Positions 36,322 through 44,941 of a stretch of DNA of 64,000 nt are shown piece after piece. A program made the position numbers and the translations under genes. Positions within the stretch are counted from its first letter, which is position 1. Every line of letters starts with the position of its first letter. The stretch comes from Candidatus Sodalis pierantonius str. SOPE (GTDB taxonomy: Bacteria > Pseudomonadota > Gammaproteobacteria > Enterobacterales > Enterobacteriaceae), in NCBI RefSeq assembly GCF_000517405.1, contig NZ_CP006568.1, forward strand, positions 310,001 through 374,000, given 5' to 3'. A model generated the notes under the pieces. The model was not told the origin of the DNA. It saw nothing but the letters and a program-made list of their open reading frames with translations, and searched no databases.

Positions 36322-36357
36322 CGAAGAGCCTGTTTAGAAATTTGTGTATTTGCCTGA
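35119..36357 (+). CDS. IS256-family transposase with altered C-terminus
   Basis: Identical in plan to the intact copy (Asp in IVYLDCIVLKV, Asp in ACVDGLKGFPDTIN, Glu in TTNAIESLNSVIR), with a few substitutions (for example YDAYVSPAL instead of YDADVSPAL). After ERLDGH the last residues are replaced by RRACLEICVFA, read from the left end of the next IS256 piece. All catalytic residues remain, so the protein could be active on other copies. Confidence 0.88.
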   Translation: MDEKQLQALANELAKNLKTPEDLSHFDRLLKKISVEAALNAEMTHHLGYDKNQPKPGTNARNGYSTKTVTTGDGPLALRTPRDRDGSFEPQLVKKNQTRITGMDNQILSLYAKGMTTREIAAAFKELYDAYVSPALVSKVTDAVMEQVVEWQNRPLDAVYPIVYLDCIVLKVRQDSRIINKSVFLALGINIEGQKELLGMWLAENEGAKFWLNVLTELKNRGLNDILIACVDGLKGFPDTINAVYPEARLQLCIVHMVRNSLRFVSWKDYKAVTRDLKAIYQAPTEEAGLQALEAFSSAWDIRYPQISRSWQANWANLATFFAYPTDIRKVIYTTNAIESLNSVIRHAIKKRKVFPTDDAVKKVVWLAIQAASQKWTMPLRDWRMAMSRFIIEFGERLDGHRRACLEICVFA

Positions 36358-36479
36358 TTTTGATATGTTCAATCCAACATCAAAAACAGGTTAATTTATA
36401 GACGAAAAACAGTTGCAGGCTCTGGCTAACGAACTGGCCAAAAATCTCAAAACCCCTGAAGATCTCAGTCACTTCGATC
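36326..36479 (+). mobile_element. IS256-family 5' fragment
   Basis: The first 154 bases of the IS256 element (left repeat, promoter region and 25 codons) are followed directly by phoU sequence. The transposase start codon reads ATA instead of ATG (36398-36400), so not even the short peptide would start normally. Confidence 0.88.
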
Positions 36480-36586
36480 ATATTCACCCTGGCATCGCCC
36501 GCGATCACGCGCCGGGCCAGCTCTCCGTCCTGGTTATGCATGGCGCTGATGGCGTCGGTCAACTGCTGTTCCACCAGCCCGCCCAT
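36480..36586 (-). pseudogene. phoU: phoU internal fragment
   Basis: The minus strand reads MGGLVEQQLTDAISAMHNQD then ELARRVIAGDARVNM. This equals PhoU from about residue 28 to 63 (E. coli [22 protein letters not shown]). The 5' part is deleted at the pstB join (36587) and the 3' part is replaced by IS256 sequence. PhoU normally signals phosphate status between PstSCAB and PhoR. Confidence 0.9.
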
Positions 36587-37274
36587 CGCCCAAGTACATA
36601 AACACCGTGTAATCGGAGCAGCGCGCCGCCTGTTGCATATTATGCGTTACGATGACCAGCGTATAGTCGGTTTTCAGTTCGGAAATCAGTTCCTCGATAC
36701 GCCCGGTCGAAATCGGATCCAGCGCCGAACAGGGCTCATCCAGCAGCAACACATCAGGACGGATAGCGATACCGCGCGCGATGCAAAGACGCTGCTGCTG
36801 GCCTCCCGAGAGGCTATAACCGCTTTGATGCAGCTTGTCGCGCGTTTCGTTCCACAGCGCCGCCTTGGTCTGTGACCATTGCACCCGTTCATCCATCTCC
36901 GCGCTAGAGAGTTTCTCGAATAACCGTACGCCGAAGGCGATATTGTCATAAATCGACATCGGGAAGAGCGTTGGCTTTTGAAAGACCATTCCCACCCGGG
37001 CGCGCAACAGCGACACATCGCCGGTATCGGCCAGAATATTTTGGCCGTCGAGCATGATTTCACCCTGCGCACGCTGCTCGGGATAAAGCTGATACATTTT
37101 ATTGGACGTGCGCAACAGCGTGGATTTACCGCCGCCGGACGGCCCGATAAATGCCGTGACCTGATTACGTTTAATATTGAGGCTGATGTTCTTCAGCGCA
37201 TGATATTTACCGTAATAAAAATTGAGATCCCTGACCTGCAGCTTACTGTCACCGGCGGGGTGAATCGGGTTCAT
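36587..37274 (-). pseudogene. pstB: pstB, phosphate ABC transporter ATPase, 3' end deleted
   Basis: From ATG 37274 (MNPIHPAGDSKLQVRDLNFY) the reading has Walker A (IGPSGGGKSTLL), the ABC signature (LSGGQQQRLCIARG), Walker B (VLLLDEPCSALDP) and the H-loop (VIVTHNMQQAARCSD). After FMYLG (residue ~229 of 257) it runs out of frame into phoU and stops at 36534. About 28 C-terminal residues and the pstB-phoU spacer are lost. ATP-binding parts remain, but its partners are broken too. Confidence 0.92.
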
Positions 37275-37312
37275 ACTTCTCTCCTGCCCTCGGCGACAAC
37301 CGCCGACGGCGC

Positions 37313-37721
37313 TTAATGGTTTTTCCTGGCAAACACCGTCCGGGCGATAATATTCAGCAGCAGCACGCACAGGGTAATGATCAATACCCCGGCCCAGGCC
37401 AACTGTTGCCATTCCACAAACGGACTCATGGCAAATTTGAAAATCGTGACCGGTAGATTAACGATAGGCTGCATTAGGTCGGTGCTCCAGAATTGATTGG
37501 ACAACGACGTAAACAACAGCGGCGCGATTTCGCCGGCGATGCGCGCCACCGCCAGCAGCACCCCGGTCAAAATGCCGGACAAGGAGGCTTTCATGGTGAT
37601 GGCGGAAATCATTTTCCACTTCGGGGTACTCAACGCGTAAGCCGCTTCGCGCAGCGTATCGGGAACCAGGCGCATCATATTCTCGGTGGTGCGGATTACG
37701 ATCGGAACCTGCAACAGCGCC
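37313..37721 (-). pseudogene. pstA: pstA, phosphate ABC permease, C-terminal part only
   Basis: The reading ALLQVPIVIRTTENMMRLVP through REAAYALSTPKWKMISAITM and ARIAGEIAPLLFTSL (the permease EAA loop region) to the stop at 37313 matches the last ~135 residues of PstA (about 296). At 37721 it joins an IS5-type fragment, so the N-terminal half and pstS and pstC are gone from this place. Confidence 0.92.
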
Positions 37722-37990
37722 CATCTGAGCGGCAATAACGATACCTGGAAAAAGAAAGTAGGTTATCACCGGCGTTCACTGGCTGAAACGGCCATGTTCC
37801 GGTTTAAAACACTTCTGGGTGGTCATCTGAGTCTGCATGACTATGACGCGCAGGTAGGTGAGGCAATGGCAATGGTTAAAGCACTTAACCGGATCACACT
37901 GTTAGGAATGCCAAACAGCGTCCGCATCATGTAACAATCGCCCTGATAGGGAGGAAGTCGTCACAAATTTCGGATTTATTCAACAAAGCG
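37722..37990 (+). mobile_element. IS5-family (IS903-like) fragment, 3' end
   Basis: The last 269 bases of the IS5-type element in plus orientation (HLSGNNDTWKKKVGYHRRSL of the transposase through to the terminal CAACAAAGCG) are fused at the left to pstA and at the right to a Nudix gene. No duplication flanks it. It marks a recombination or deletion endpoint. Confidence 0.9.
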
Positions 37991-38204
37991 CCGTCAGTCC
38001 CGTTTCTTCCAACACTTCGCGTCGCGCGGTCTCTTCTAATGACTCACCCAGCTCAAGCAACCCTTCCGGCAAACCTCGATAGCCATTCAATCTTTGTTGT
38101 AATAAAATATCGCCTCTTTCATCCAGAATGATGACATTCGACCCCGCCAATAATAAAGGCCGGTGACCGATCATGGCTCTTATGTCTTTTACATATCTGC
38201 TCAT
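37991..38204 (-). pseudogene. Nudix hydrolase, 5' fragment
   Basis: ATG 38204 lies 3 bases after the aminotransferase stop. The reading MSRYVKDIRAMIGHRPLLLA ends in a Nudix box, GLLELGESLEETARREVLEE then TGL (pattern Gx5Ex7REUxEExGU). The gene is cut at 37990 by IS5 sequence just after the box. Nudix enzymes hydrolyse nucleoside diphosphate derivatives; here perhaps a nucleotide sugar, given the neighbours. Confidence 0.8.
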
Positions 38205-38525
38205 TATCAACTTCCGTCAATGTAATTTGCAATTCGGTGCGCTTGGCGCTGTATTTTCGCTATTGCTGATGATATTACCGCAATATCATTCAATGGCAAT
38301 AAAGGATAGATAGGTAGACAAAAAATAGTTGCAGCGATATTTTCACTCACGGGCAATACGGTTGCGTTGAATTCCTTATAGGCTTTCATTTTATGTACCA
38401 CGGGAAAGAAATAGCGCCTTGTTGGTATGCCCTCGGCACATAAAGCTGCCTCCAAAACGTCCCTATCACAGCCAAAAAGTTGTTTATCCACCTGGATAGA
38501 AAAATCCTTATAGGTACTCACAACA

Positions 38526-39580
38526 GGCTTTGTTGAATAAATCGAACTTTTAGGTGACTGGCGGCTCTGATCACTACATTCGTTTCAACATCAGGTCCCC
38601 ATGGCAAAGCAAAAGTTTAAAATCACCAACTGGCCCGCATATAACAATGCGCTCAGGCAGCGGGGGGACCTGACAGTATGGCTTGATGAGTCAGCCATTG
38701 CTGCATGGACTGAGAGTACACCACCTGAACATCGTGGCCGGCCGCTTCACTACACCGATATGGCCATTACCACGGTTCTGATGATAAAGCGCGTGTTTAA
38801 CCTTTCGCTCCGGGCGTTACAGGGTTTCGTTGACTCGATTTTTAAACTGATGGGGCTGTCGCTGCGCTGCCCAGATTACTCTCTGGTCAGCCGGCGAGCA
38901 AAAACCGTCGACATCAGCATAAAAACGCCAACCCGCGGCGAAATCTCACACCTGGTCATCGATGGCACCGGCCTGAAAATCTTCGGCGAAGGCGAATGGA
39001 AAGTCAGGCAGCATGGGGCTGAGAGGCGCAGAGTATGGCGCAAGCTTCATCTGGCAGTAGATAGCGCGACACATGAAATTATCTGTGCCGATTTATCGCT
39101 AAGCGGTACGACAGATGCGCAGGCGCTGCCCGGGCTGATTAACCAAACCCACCGGAAAATCAGGGAAGCGTCGGCTGACAGTGCTTACGATACGCGTTAC
39201 TGTCATGATGCTCTGCTGAGGAAAAAAATAAAGCCGCTTATCCCACCGCGAAGTGGTGCGCAATATTGGCCAGCTCGATACCATGAGCGTAACCATGCGG
39301 TGGCAAATCAGCATCTGAGCGGCAATAACGATACCTGGAAAAAGAAAGTAGGTTATCACCGGCGTTCACTGGCTGAAACGGCCATGTTCCGGTTTAAAAT
39401 ACTTCTGGGTGGTCATCTGAGTCTGCATGACTATGACGCGCAGGTAGGTGAGGCTATGGCAATGGTCAAAGCGCTTAACCGGATCACGTTGTTAGGAATG
39501 CCAAACAGCGTCCGCATCATGTAACAATCGCCCTGATAGGGAGGAAGTCGTCACAAATTTCGGATTTATTCAACAAAGCG
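38526..39580 (+). mobile_element. Complete IS5-family (IS903-like) insertion sequence (1055 bp)
   Basis: The ends GGCTTTGTTGAATAAATC (38526-38543) and the complement of 39563-39580 (CGCTTTGTTGAATAAATC) differ only in the second-strand tip. CTCACAACA is duplicated on both sides (38517-38525 and 39581-39589); 9 bp is the IS903-group target size. Source type for the three IS5 fragments in this window. Confidence 0.95.
38601..39524 (+). CDS. IS5-family (IS903-like) transposase
   Basis: The 307-residue DDE transposase is intact: MAKQKFKITNWPAYNNALRQ, HLVIDGTGLKIFGEGEW (first Asp), REASADSAYDTRYC (second Asp) and HRRSLAETAMFRFK (Glu with the Y-2-R-3-E pattern). It ends in the usual NRITLLGMPNSVRIM. 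Probably active. Confidence 0.95.
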   Translation: MAKQKFKITNWPAYNNALRQRGDLTVWLDESAIAAWTESTPPEHRGRPLHYTDMAITTVLMIKRVFNLSLRALQGFVDSIFKLMGLSLRCPDYSLVSRRAKTVDISIKTPTRGEISHLVIDGTGLKIFGEGEWKVRQHGAERRRVWRKLHLAVDSATHEIICADLSLSGTTDAQALPGLINQTHRKIREASADSAYDTRYCHDALLRKKIKPLIPPRSGAQYWPARYHERNHAVANQHLSGNNDTWKKKVGYHRRSLAETAMFRFKILLGGHLSLHDYDAQVGEAMAMVKALNRITLLGMPNSVRIM

Positions 39581-40451
39581 CTCACAACATTGTTAGGGAT
39601 ATGCTGTAGGCTGATACCGGGAACCGATTTCAATCTCTGCGTATAGGCATTAGCGGCTGCATTGTGTAATCTGATATTTTCCGGCAATAAATCGAACGAA
39701 GTGACCCCCATCAGACAGCTTATTTCGTTAAGTCGTCCATTCGTGCCTACATAGGTACAATCATAATCGCCTAGATTGCCATACTCTCGATACGTTCTCA
39801 ATCTTTGCGCTAACACCGCGTCGCGGGTAAAGATTAGTCCACCCTCACCAGTAACCAGCGTTTTCATTGGGGTGGTGCTGAATACTTCAGCGTCACCGAA
39901 ACGACCAATCTTGATGTTATCCAATGTAGATCCCATGCCGTGGGCCGCATCGAATATGAGCTTGATATTATGTGCTTTAGCTAGCTTTTCGAGCGCCAGG
40001 CAATCCGCAGGCACACCAAAGACATGGACCGCAAGTATCGCTTCAGTCTGGTTGGTTATTTTTTGCGCGAGAGCGCTAATGCTTATATTATATGTATCCG
40101 GACAGCAATCAACAAACACCGGTTTAGCCCCGGTTTGTACAATCGCATTAGCAGATGCACAAAATGTAAACGACGGCACCAAGACGTCCCCCGTTATGCC
40201 AAGCGCTTGCAAGGTAAGCGTCAGGCCAATGGTCGCCGACGATACCGCAACGACATTCATTTGTGCGTCCTCGCTATACGCTTTTGCCTTGTCTTCGTAT
40301 GCCTGTAAATATTTCTCTTTGGTAAGCATTCCGGAGGCTAAAATTTCCGCTATGCTCTCTTTTATAGTCGCAATAGAAGGAATATAAGGTTTCAAGAAGG
40401 GTATTCCTTGCGAATAGGCTTTCACCCCATACAGAATAGCGGGTTTACCTT

Positions 40452-41450
40452 TCATGGCAGCCCCCTGACGATCAGGTTATGTTCCAGGGTTTTAACATTG
40501 CTGTATATGTTTAAGTTAGGGTCAGGAATTAAATGGCTTTTCACCAGCATCTCGATCTCCTTTATGCCTTTCTTAAGGTCATGCTCAGCAGCAAACCCTA
40601 ACTTATTCCTGATACTTGCAAAGGCCACTTTATAACTTCGATTATCTGTAATGGATGCGTCACTTTTCACGACAATGCCCGGTATGCAGGAGCAGATCAC
40701 CTTTCCCAGCCCAGACAGGTTAATGTTTAGTTTGTCATCACCGACATTGTAAATATCCCCGCTGATTTTTTCGTTTGGCACTGCCAAAGCGATTGCTATG
40801 GCTCGAGCCACATCTCTGCAATGGATAAACGGCCGCCATTGTTGCCCGCCATGAATGATGCATTCCCTTCTGTTAACCGCATTAGCGGTCATACCATTGA
40901 CGGCTAAATCAAACCGCATTCTCCTTGAGGCGCCAAAGACGGTTGCGAACCTGCATATCGTGACGGCCATATCCTCTTTGTAAGCCTGGGCGATGGCCTC
41001 ACCCTGGATTTTTGTTTCTGAATAATAGTCCACTGGATTCAGCTTTGACCGCTCAGTAAAAACATCCTCGCCATAACCGTACACGCTACAGCTTGAGGCA
41101 AAGAGAATATGTTTGACCTTTTCTTTTGCCGCCACGTCGAATAGCTTTTGGGTCGCGACCACGTTGACTTCGTTACAAATTTCCTTGTCAAAAGATCACG
41201 CCGGATTACCGACAATCCCGGCCAGATGAACAATTTTGTCAATATTGACGACCGCCTTTCGGAGATGCGCGGTAACCTGAATGTCCCCTTGTTGCATCTC
41301 GAAATGGCTTAACCCATAAAAGGGGCGTAACCCGGACATCCCGAAGGTTCCATTATCAATAACGCGAACCCTATGTCCCTGAGAAAGAAGGAGTTCAACT
41401 AGATGTGTATCAATATAGCCCGCTCCGCCTGTAACGAGAATCCTTTCCAT
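40452..41450 (-). pseudogene. NAD-dependent sugar epimerase/dehydratase with in-frame TGA
   Basis: From ATG 41450 the extended-SDR reading is MERILVTGGAGYIDTHLVEL (the third Gly of GxxGxxG is Asp), HLAGIVGNPA, then TGA (41198-41196), then SFDKEICNEVNVVATQKLFD in the same frame. The catalytic SSCSVYGYGED and YYSETK (Tyr, Lys) follow, with the C-terminal substrate-binding part to the stop at 40452. Relatives have a Cys or similar at the TGA position, so one substitution explains it. About 332 residues. It heads the epimerase-aminotransferase-Nudix group. Confidence 0.82.
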
Positions 41451-41832
41451 ATTCTTTTCTCCCTGTACATTGGTCTACTGACCCTGCCTGCGTTAGCAGC
41501 GATATTCACTTTCTCTACGGCTAACATCAGTGCCATCATTTATTCATAAATGATATTAATAAACTTTGTATAATTAAGTAATTTTAAATTCTGCGTTCAA
41601 CTAAGAAAATAATAAACCTGATAATGTTTTATACTATTATAGCATGCCATGTTTACGTTGATATGTGATGCGCTTCTTATTTTTAATTAAGCAATAACCT
41701 TTTTTGCACATTTTTATCTTTATTACTAAAACACGTAAATTCATGGCTTTTTATTTATTAAGGCTTATTATTGATTTCACTACAACATAAAACGCCGCTC
41801 TTTTTACAGCAACAATTACGGGGATCGGGTTT
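41451..41832. other. AT-rich intergenic region
   Basis: No gene is seen. The stretch 41530-41800 is strongly AT-rich (long runs of T and A, TTTTTATTTATT-type words), unlike the GC-rich core on both sides. It may carry the promoter of the epimerase group. Such composition is typical of acquired DNA that H-NS-like proteins bind. Confidence 0.5.
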
Positions 41833-42155
41833 TCAGCGTCTCATTTCTGTCTTTATAAGTGAAAGCTGATTCGCTTTTGCTGGCTTAAGACCATTATGCA
41901 AACAGGTCATTTTAGCGGGATTTATTCCCCTCATCCTCACAAAGAAACCGTGGTACATCGCTGTTGGTAAAGACAAGGTGATGTCGTGTCATAACGCACG
42001 GCCCTTTTGAGAACGTTTAATCCTGTCTTCACCGCAGTGCTGGCGGCATGAAGAGCCTTAGCATTCCCGCCTCCGATCGCGGTTCCACAGGAGTCAACAT
42101 CAAAACAGGGCTGAGCAGCGGGAGCATGAGGGCATGGGGGCAAAAAAAACAGCAA
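41833..42155 (-). pseudogene. Degraded P4-type phage small protein (Ash/Icd-like region)
   Basis: Two frames join near 41965: ...TAVKTGLNVLKRAVRYDTTS then SLPTAMYHGFFVRMRGINPA and KMTCLHNGLKPAKANQLSLI ending TEMRR at 41833. This block (GLNVL-x-RAVR, MYHGFFVRMRxINPAKMTC, NGLKPAKANQLSL) is one I recall from small proteins of P4-like satellite prophages and islands in enterobacteria. The 5' end is unclear, since its reading runs into the tRNA operon terminator. It lies just past tRNA-Pro, a common island position. Confidence 0.5.
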
Positions 42156-42173
42156 ATCATCATGACTTGCTGT
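42142..42173 (-). terminator. Rho-independent terminator of the tRNA operon
   Basis: On the minus strand ACAGCAA (42173-42167), a loop, and TTGCTGT (42155-42149) are followed by a run of T (42149-42142). It lies 51 bases after tRNA-Pro. Confidence 0.8.
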
Positions 42174-42223
42174 TGTCTTTTACGACCTTGTCTGGATATC
42201 GCGCAACAAGATTTTTGAGAATA

Positions 42224-42300
42224 TGGTCGGCGAGAGAGGATTCGAACCTCCGACCCACTGGCCCCAAACCAGTTGCGCTACCAAGCTGCGCTACTCGCCG
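42224..42300 (-). tRNA. proM: tRNA-Pro (anticodon TGG)
   Basis: 77 bases from CGGCGAGTAGCGCAG to encoded CCA. D-arm, anticodon stem CTGGT with loop TTTGGGG (TGG), T-arm GGTTCGAATCC. Last of four tRNAs in the argX-hisR-leuT-proM order of E. coli. Confidence 0.97.
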
Positions 42301-42381
42301 AGGTGATACGCCGCGTAGGCCTCTGGAACAAACTCAAGCGGGGTGCCAACGGGCAGGTAATGCTGACAAAATTCAAGGATG

Positions 42382-42468
42382 TGGTGCGAAGAGAGGGACT
42401 TGAACCCTCACGTCCGTTAAGACACTAGCACCTGAAGCTAGCGCGTCTACCAATTCCGCCACCTTCGC
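42382..42468 (-). tRNA. leuT: tRNA-Leu (anticodon CAG)
   Basis: 87 bases, class II tRNA with a long variable arm. It starts GCGAAGGTGGCGGAATTGG and ends in encoded CCA. Anticodon loop TTCAGGT gives CAG. Confidence 0.97.
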
Positions 42469-42482
42469 ATGCCCACTGATAA

Positions 42483-42559
42483 TGGGGTGACTGATGGGAC
42501 TCGAACCCACGACAACTGGAATCACAATCCAGGGCTCTACCAACTGAGCTACAATCACC
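42483..42559 (-). tRNA. hisR: tRNA-His (anticodon GTG)
   Basis: 77 bases with the extra 5' G opposite C73 needed by HisRS; encoded CCA. The anticodon loop TTGTGAT gives GTG. The acceptor stem contains one U-G pair (U5-G68) and differs from the E. coli stem, but pairing is complete. Confidence 0.97.
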
Positions 42560-42619
42560 ATTACTGATTACTATCGCAACGCAGCATAGGACTTACCACG
42601 ACTCTACGCACAAACGTGA

Positions 42620-42696
<77 letters not shown>

Positions 42697-42717
42697 GTAG
42701 CGCCGTTGCGGGTGGGG

Positions 42718-42746
42718 ATAGTACGGATTTACGCGCCGGCTGTCTA
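42718..42746 (-). promoter_or_regulatory. Predicted promoter of the tRNA operon
   Basis: TAGACA (42746-42741), 17 bases, TACTAT (42723-42718), then a GC-rich discriminator (CCCCACCCGC), which is the mark of stringently controlled stable-RNA promoters. It lies 22 bases before tRNA-Arg. Confidence 0.7.
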
Positions 42747-42824
42747 GTGGTTTTTCAAAGAAATGATGCGTTTGGTTACCCTTTGCTCACTTGCGTCGCC
42801 GCCCTGCCCTTCCCCCTTCGCCCG

Positions 42825-43565
42825 CTATAGGCGTCCGCTGATATGATAGCCCAAGTAACGCAGAAGTTTAAGCTGACGCTGCAGGCGCGACGGCTGGCTT
42901 AACAGCCGGCAAAGCCACTCCAGCCCCAAATCCTGCCACACCTTGGGCGCGCGCTTGACGTGGCCGGTAAACACGTCATAAGTGCCCCCTACGCCCATAT
43001 ACAGCGCCACGGGATATACCCGCCGGCATGCCTGCATCAATTGCTCCTGGCGCGGCGAACCCATGGCAACAGTGACGATAGCGGCCCCGCTGGCGCGGAT
43101 GCGTTCTATCAGCGCCGGTTGCGCGTCGGCGGTGAAATAGCCGTCTTGCCGGCCGACGATGTTCACATTCCAGCGCGCGCGCAGCTGCGCTTCGGTCTGC
43201 ATCAGCACCACCGGACGGCCGCCCAGCAAAAATACCGACACGCCTTCCCTGCCGGCGCGCGCCATGAGATCTTCCCATAAATCCGCGCCCGCGATACGGC
43301 TTACCTCGGCATGGCGATATTTGCGGCGAATGGAACGTACGATGCTGATGCCGTCGGCATACTTATATTCCGCTTCGTCAAGCAGCTGTTTCAGCGCCGC
43401 ATCTCGCTCGGCTCTCAGGACTTTTTCAGCGTTAATCGCCACCAGGGTGCCGGTTTTCAGCCGTCCGCCGGCAAACAAATAATCGATAAATTCCTCCCGG
43501 TCGCGAAACCCCCAGAGGGCCAGGCCACGAATTTGATAATGGGGAACCCCGTCGTTATTATGCAT
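42825..43565 (-). CDS. wecG: UDP-ManNAcA transferase WecG
   Basis: WecG adds ManNAcA to GlcNAc-PP-undecaprenol to make ECA lipid II. The 246-residue protein has the WecG/TagA/CpsF (GT26) signatures: LVAINAEKVLRA, EYKYADGISIVRSIR, FLLGGRPVVLMQTE and VTVAMGSPRQEQLM, then GVGGTYDVFTGHVKRAPKVW. It is the last gene of the wec operon and its start overlaps the wzyE stop. Confidence 0.95.
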   Translation of the reverse strand: MHNNDGVPHYQIRGLALWGFRDREEFIDYLFAGGRLKTGTLVAINAEKVLRAERDAALKQLLDEAEYKYADGISIVRSIRRKYRHAEVSRIAGADLWEDLMARAGREGVSVFLLGGRPVVLMQTEAQLRARWNVNIVGRQDGYFTADAQPALIERIRASGAAIVTVAMGSPRQEQLMQACRRVYPVALYMGVGGTYDVFTGHVKRAPKVWQDLGLEWLCRLLSQPSRLQRQLKLLRYLGYHISGRL

Positions 43566-44941
43566 TATATTCTTCCCATGGGGGGTAATCGGTTACGGCA
43601 CGGCGGGTGGCCGTTCAATCTGGCGCTGCGCGGCCGTATCAGCTCCGCGTGACGGAACAGCAAGAACAACAGTTTAGCTGCGATTAAACACAGCCCGAAC
43701 ACCTGGCAGAAAAACACCACCCGTGATACAAACGCATCCAATCCTTCACGCGCCAGGACTATCATGTTGAATACCGCACCAAAACAAAAGGATTGCAAGA
43801 ACGAGGCGCGGTAGCGATCGCCCGCCGCCGTGCCGCGCTCATAGAGCGTGTCGAACCCCTTGATGATAAGCCCGACCACGATAGCGCCCAGCGGGATGAA
43901 CCCGACGCCGCCCATCACAATCAGCGAACCGATAAGCGTGGGTGAAATCGCCAGGCCTGAATGGTTGTTCAGCACTTCCCAGGTAAAATAATTCGCCGTA
44001 TTCAGCACCAGCGAAGGCCGATCCGGCCACAGCCAGCCGGGAATGAAGACATAAAAATCACGAACGATAGGTGCTAGACCCTGAAAATCTATGTGTCCAT
44101 AGTTTTGCAGCAGCAGCGCCAGGTTTTCCCAGGGCGAGAAGGTGTCGCGCGTTAGATAGAGAAAAGTATAGAACGCTTCATCGCCGCTGACATTCAGCCC
44201 GTAGCGTTTCAACGCCAGCCAGAACATGCCCGCGATCGCCACTACGCCGGCGCCCGCCAGCATCCACAAGGTGATCCAGCCGCGCTGGATACCGATGAAC
44301 AAAAACAGCGCGAAGGCAATAATGATATTGGCGCGCGTGCCGCCCACCACGATATAGGTGAAAATACCGAAGGCAACCGTGGCGATAAGAAAGATTATCC
44401 AGCTGCGCCGGGTAGGGTTCAGGAAATAGATCAGCAGCATTGCGGGAATGAAGAAATAAAAAAAACGCTTTAGCGCGACGCCGTAGACATCGCTGGAAAA
44501 GATCTGGCTATAGGCATGCAACCGGAACAGCAAAAAACCGTTATGGATGAAAAACACCATCACCGTTGCCACGGCGATGAGCGCCAGCAGCAGCCACAGT
44601 AAATGGATCTCGGTACGGCTGATGCTGAACCAGGGCGGCCGCGGGCCGCGCGGGCGGGCGAACAACCGGGTTCTGTAGCTGACATAGTAGATGCCATAGA
44701 AGGCGGTCGCCGCCAGCAGCGATTCCAGCAGGTTTTCCACCGGCACCACCTCGACGCCATAGCGGTACACCAGCAGACAAGTAAAGGGAAAACCGAGATA
44801 GAACGTCAGCAGGTATAACACCGAAAAGAAAACATTGAAATTAAACCTGACCCGCCGGAATTCCTGGTAGATTAGTGACAGAACCAGCGCCAACGACAGC
44901 AAATAGACCACCAGCAGGCCGCCGAACTGCGCCAGCGTCAT
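43565..44941 (-). CDS. wzyE: ECA polymerase WzyE
   Basis: WzyE polymerises ECA trisaccharides in the periplasmic face of the inner membrane. From ATG 44941 (MTLAQFGGLLVVYLL) there are 458 residues with about eleven hydrophobic segments and well-kept text (EFRRVRFNFNVFFS, VVGGTRANIIIAFALFLFIG, LKRYGLNVSGDEAFYTFLYL). The tail after AELIRP is divergent. Its frame is now continuous with wecF upstream, because of an extra base in wecF, so a WecF-WzyE fusion could be made as well as, or instead of, free WzyE. Confidence 0.93.
   Translation of the reverse strand: MTLAQFGGLLVVYLLSLALVLSLIYQEFRRVRFNFNVFFSVLYLLTFYLGFPFTCLLVYRYGVEVVPVENLLESLLAATAFYGIYYVSYRTRLFARPRGPRPPWFSISRTEIHLLWLLLALIAVATVMVFFIHNGFLLFRLHAYSQIFSSDVYGVALKRFFYFFIPAMLLIYFLNPTRRSWIIFLIATVAFGIFTYIVVGGTRANIIIAFALFLFIGIQRGWITLWMLAGAGVVAIAGMFWLALKRYGLNVSGDEAFYTFLYLTRDTFSPWENLALLLQNYGHIDFQGLAPIVRDFYVFIPGWLWPDRPSLVLNTANYFTWEVLNNHSGLAISPTLIGSLIVMGGVGFIPLGAIVVGLIIKGFDTLYERGTAAGDRYRASFLQSFCFGAVFNMIVLAREGLDAFVSRVVFFCQVFGLCLIAAKLLFLLFRHAELIRPRSARLNGHPPCRNRLPPMGRI

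Larger units (their letters stand above)
38207..40455 (-). pseudogene. DegT/DnrJ/EryC1/StrS aminotransferase, split by an IS5 element
   Basis: Removing 38526-39580 and one copy of the 9-bp duplication restores one frame: ...LQHIPNNVVS joined to TYKDFSIQVDKQLFG... ending YIDGS. It is a PLP-dependent sugar aminotransferase: VPSFTFCASANAIV, IFDAAHGMGSTLD (Asp holding PLP), FSTTPMKTLVTGEGGL (Lys for PLP) and NGRLNEISCLMG. These enzymes make amino sugars on nucleotide carriers. It overlaps the epimerase gene upstream by 4 bases. About 390 residues when whole. Confidence 0.88.

Noticed and set aside
36380..36586. 68-codon ORF as a genuine short protein
   Set aside because: It is a phoU fragment running into antisense IS256 sequence.
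41196..41198. TGA as a possible selenocysteine codon in the epimerase
   Set aside because: SDR epimerases are not selenoproteins, no SECIS-like hairpin is evident, and the gene carries another damaging change.
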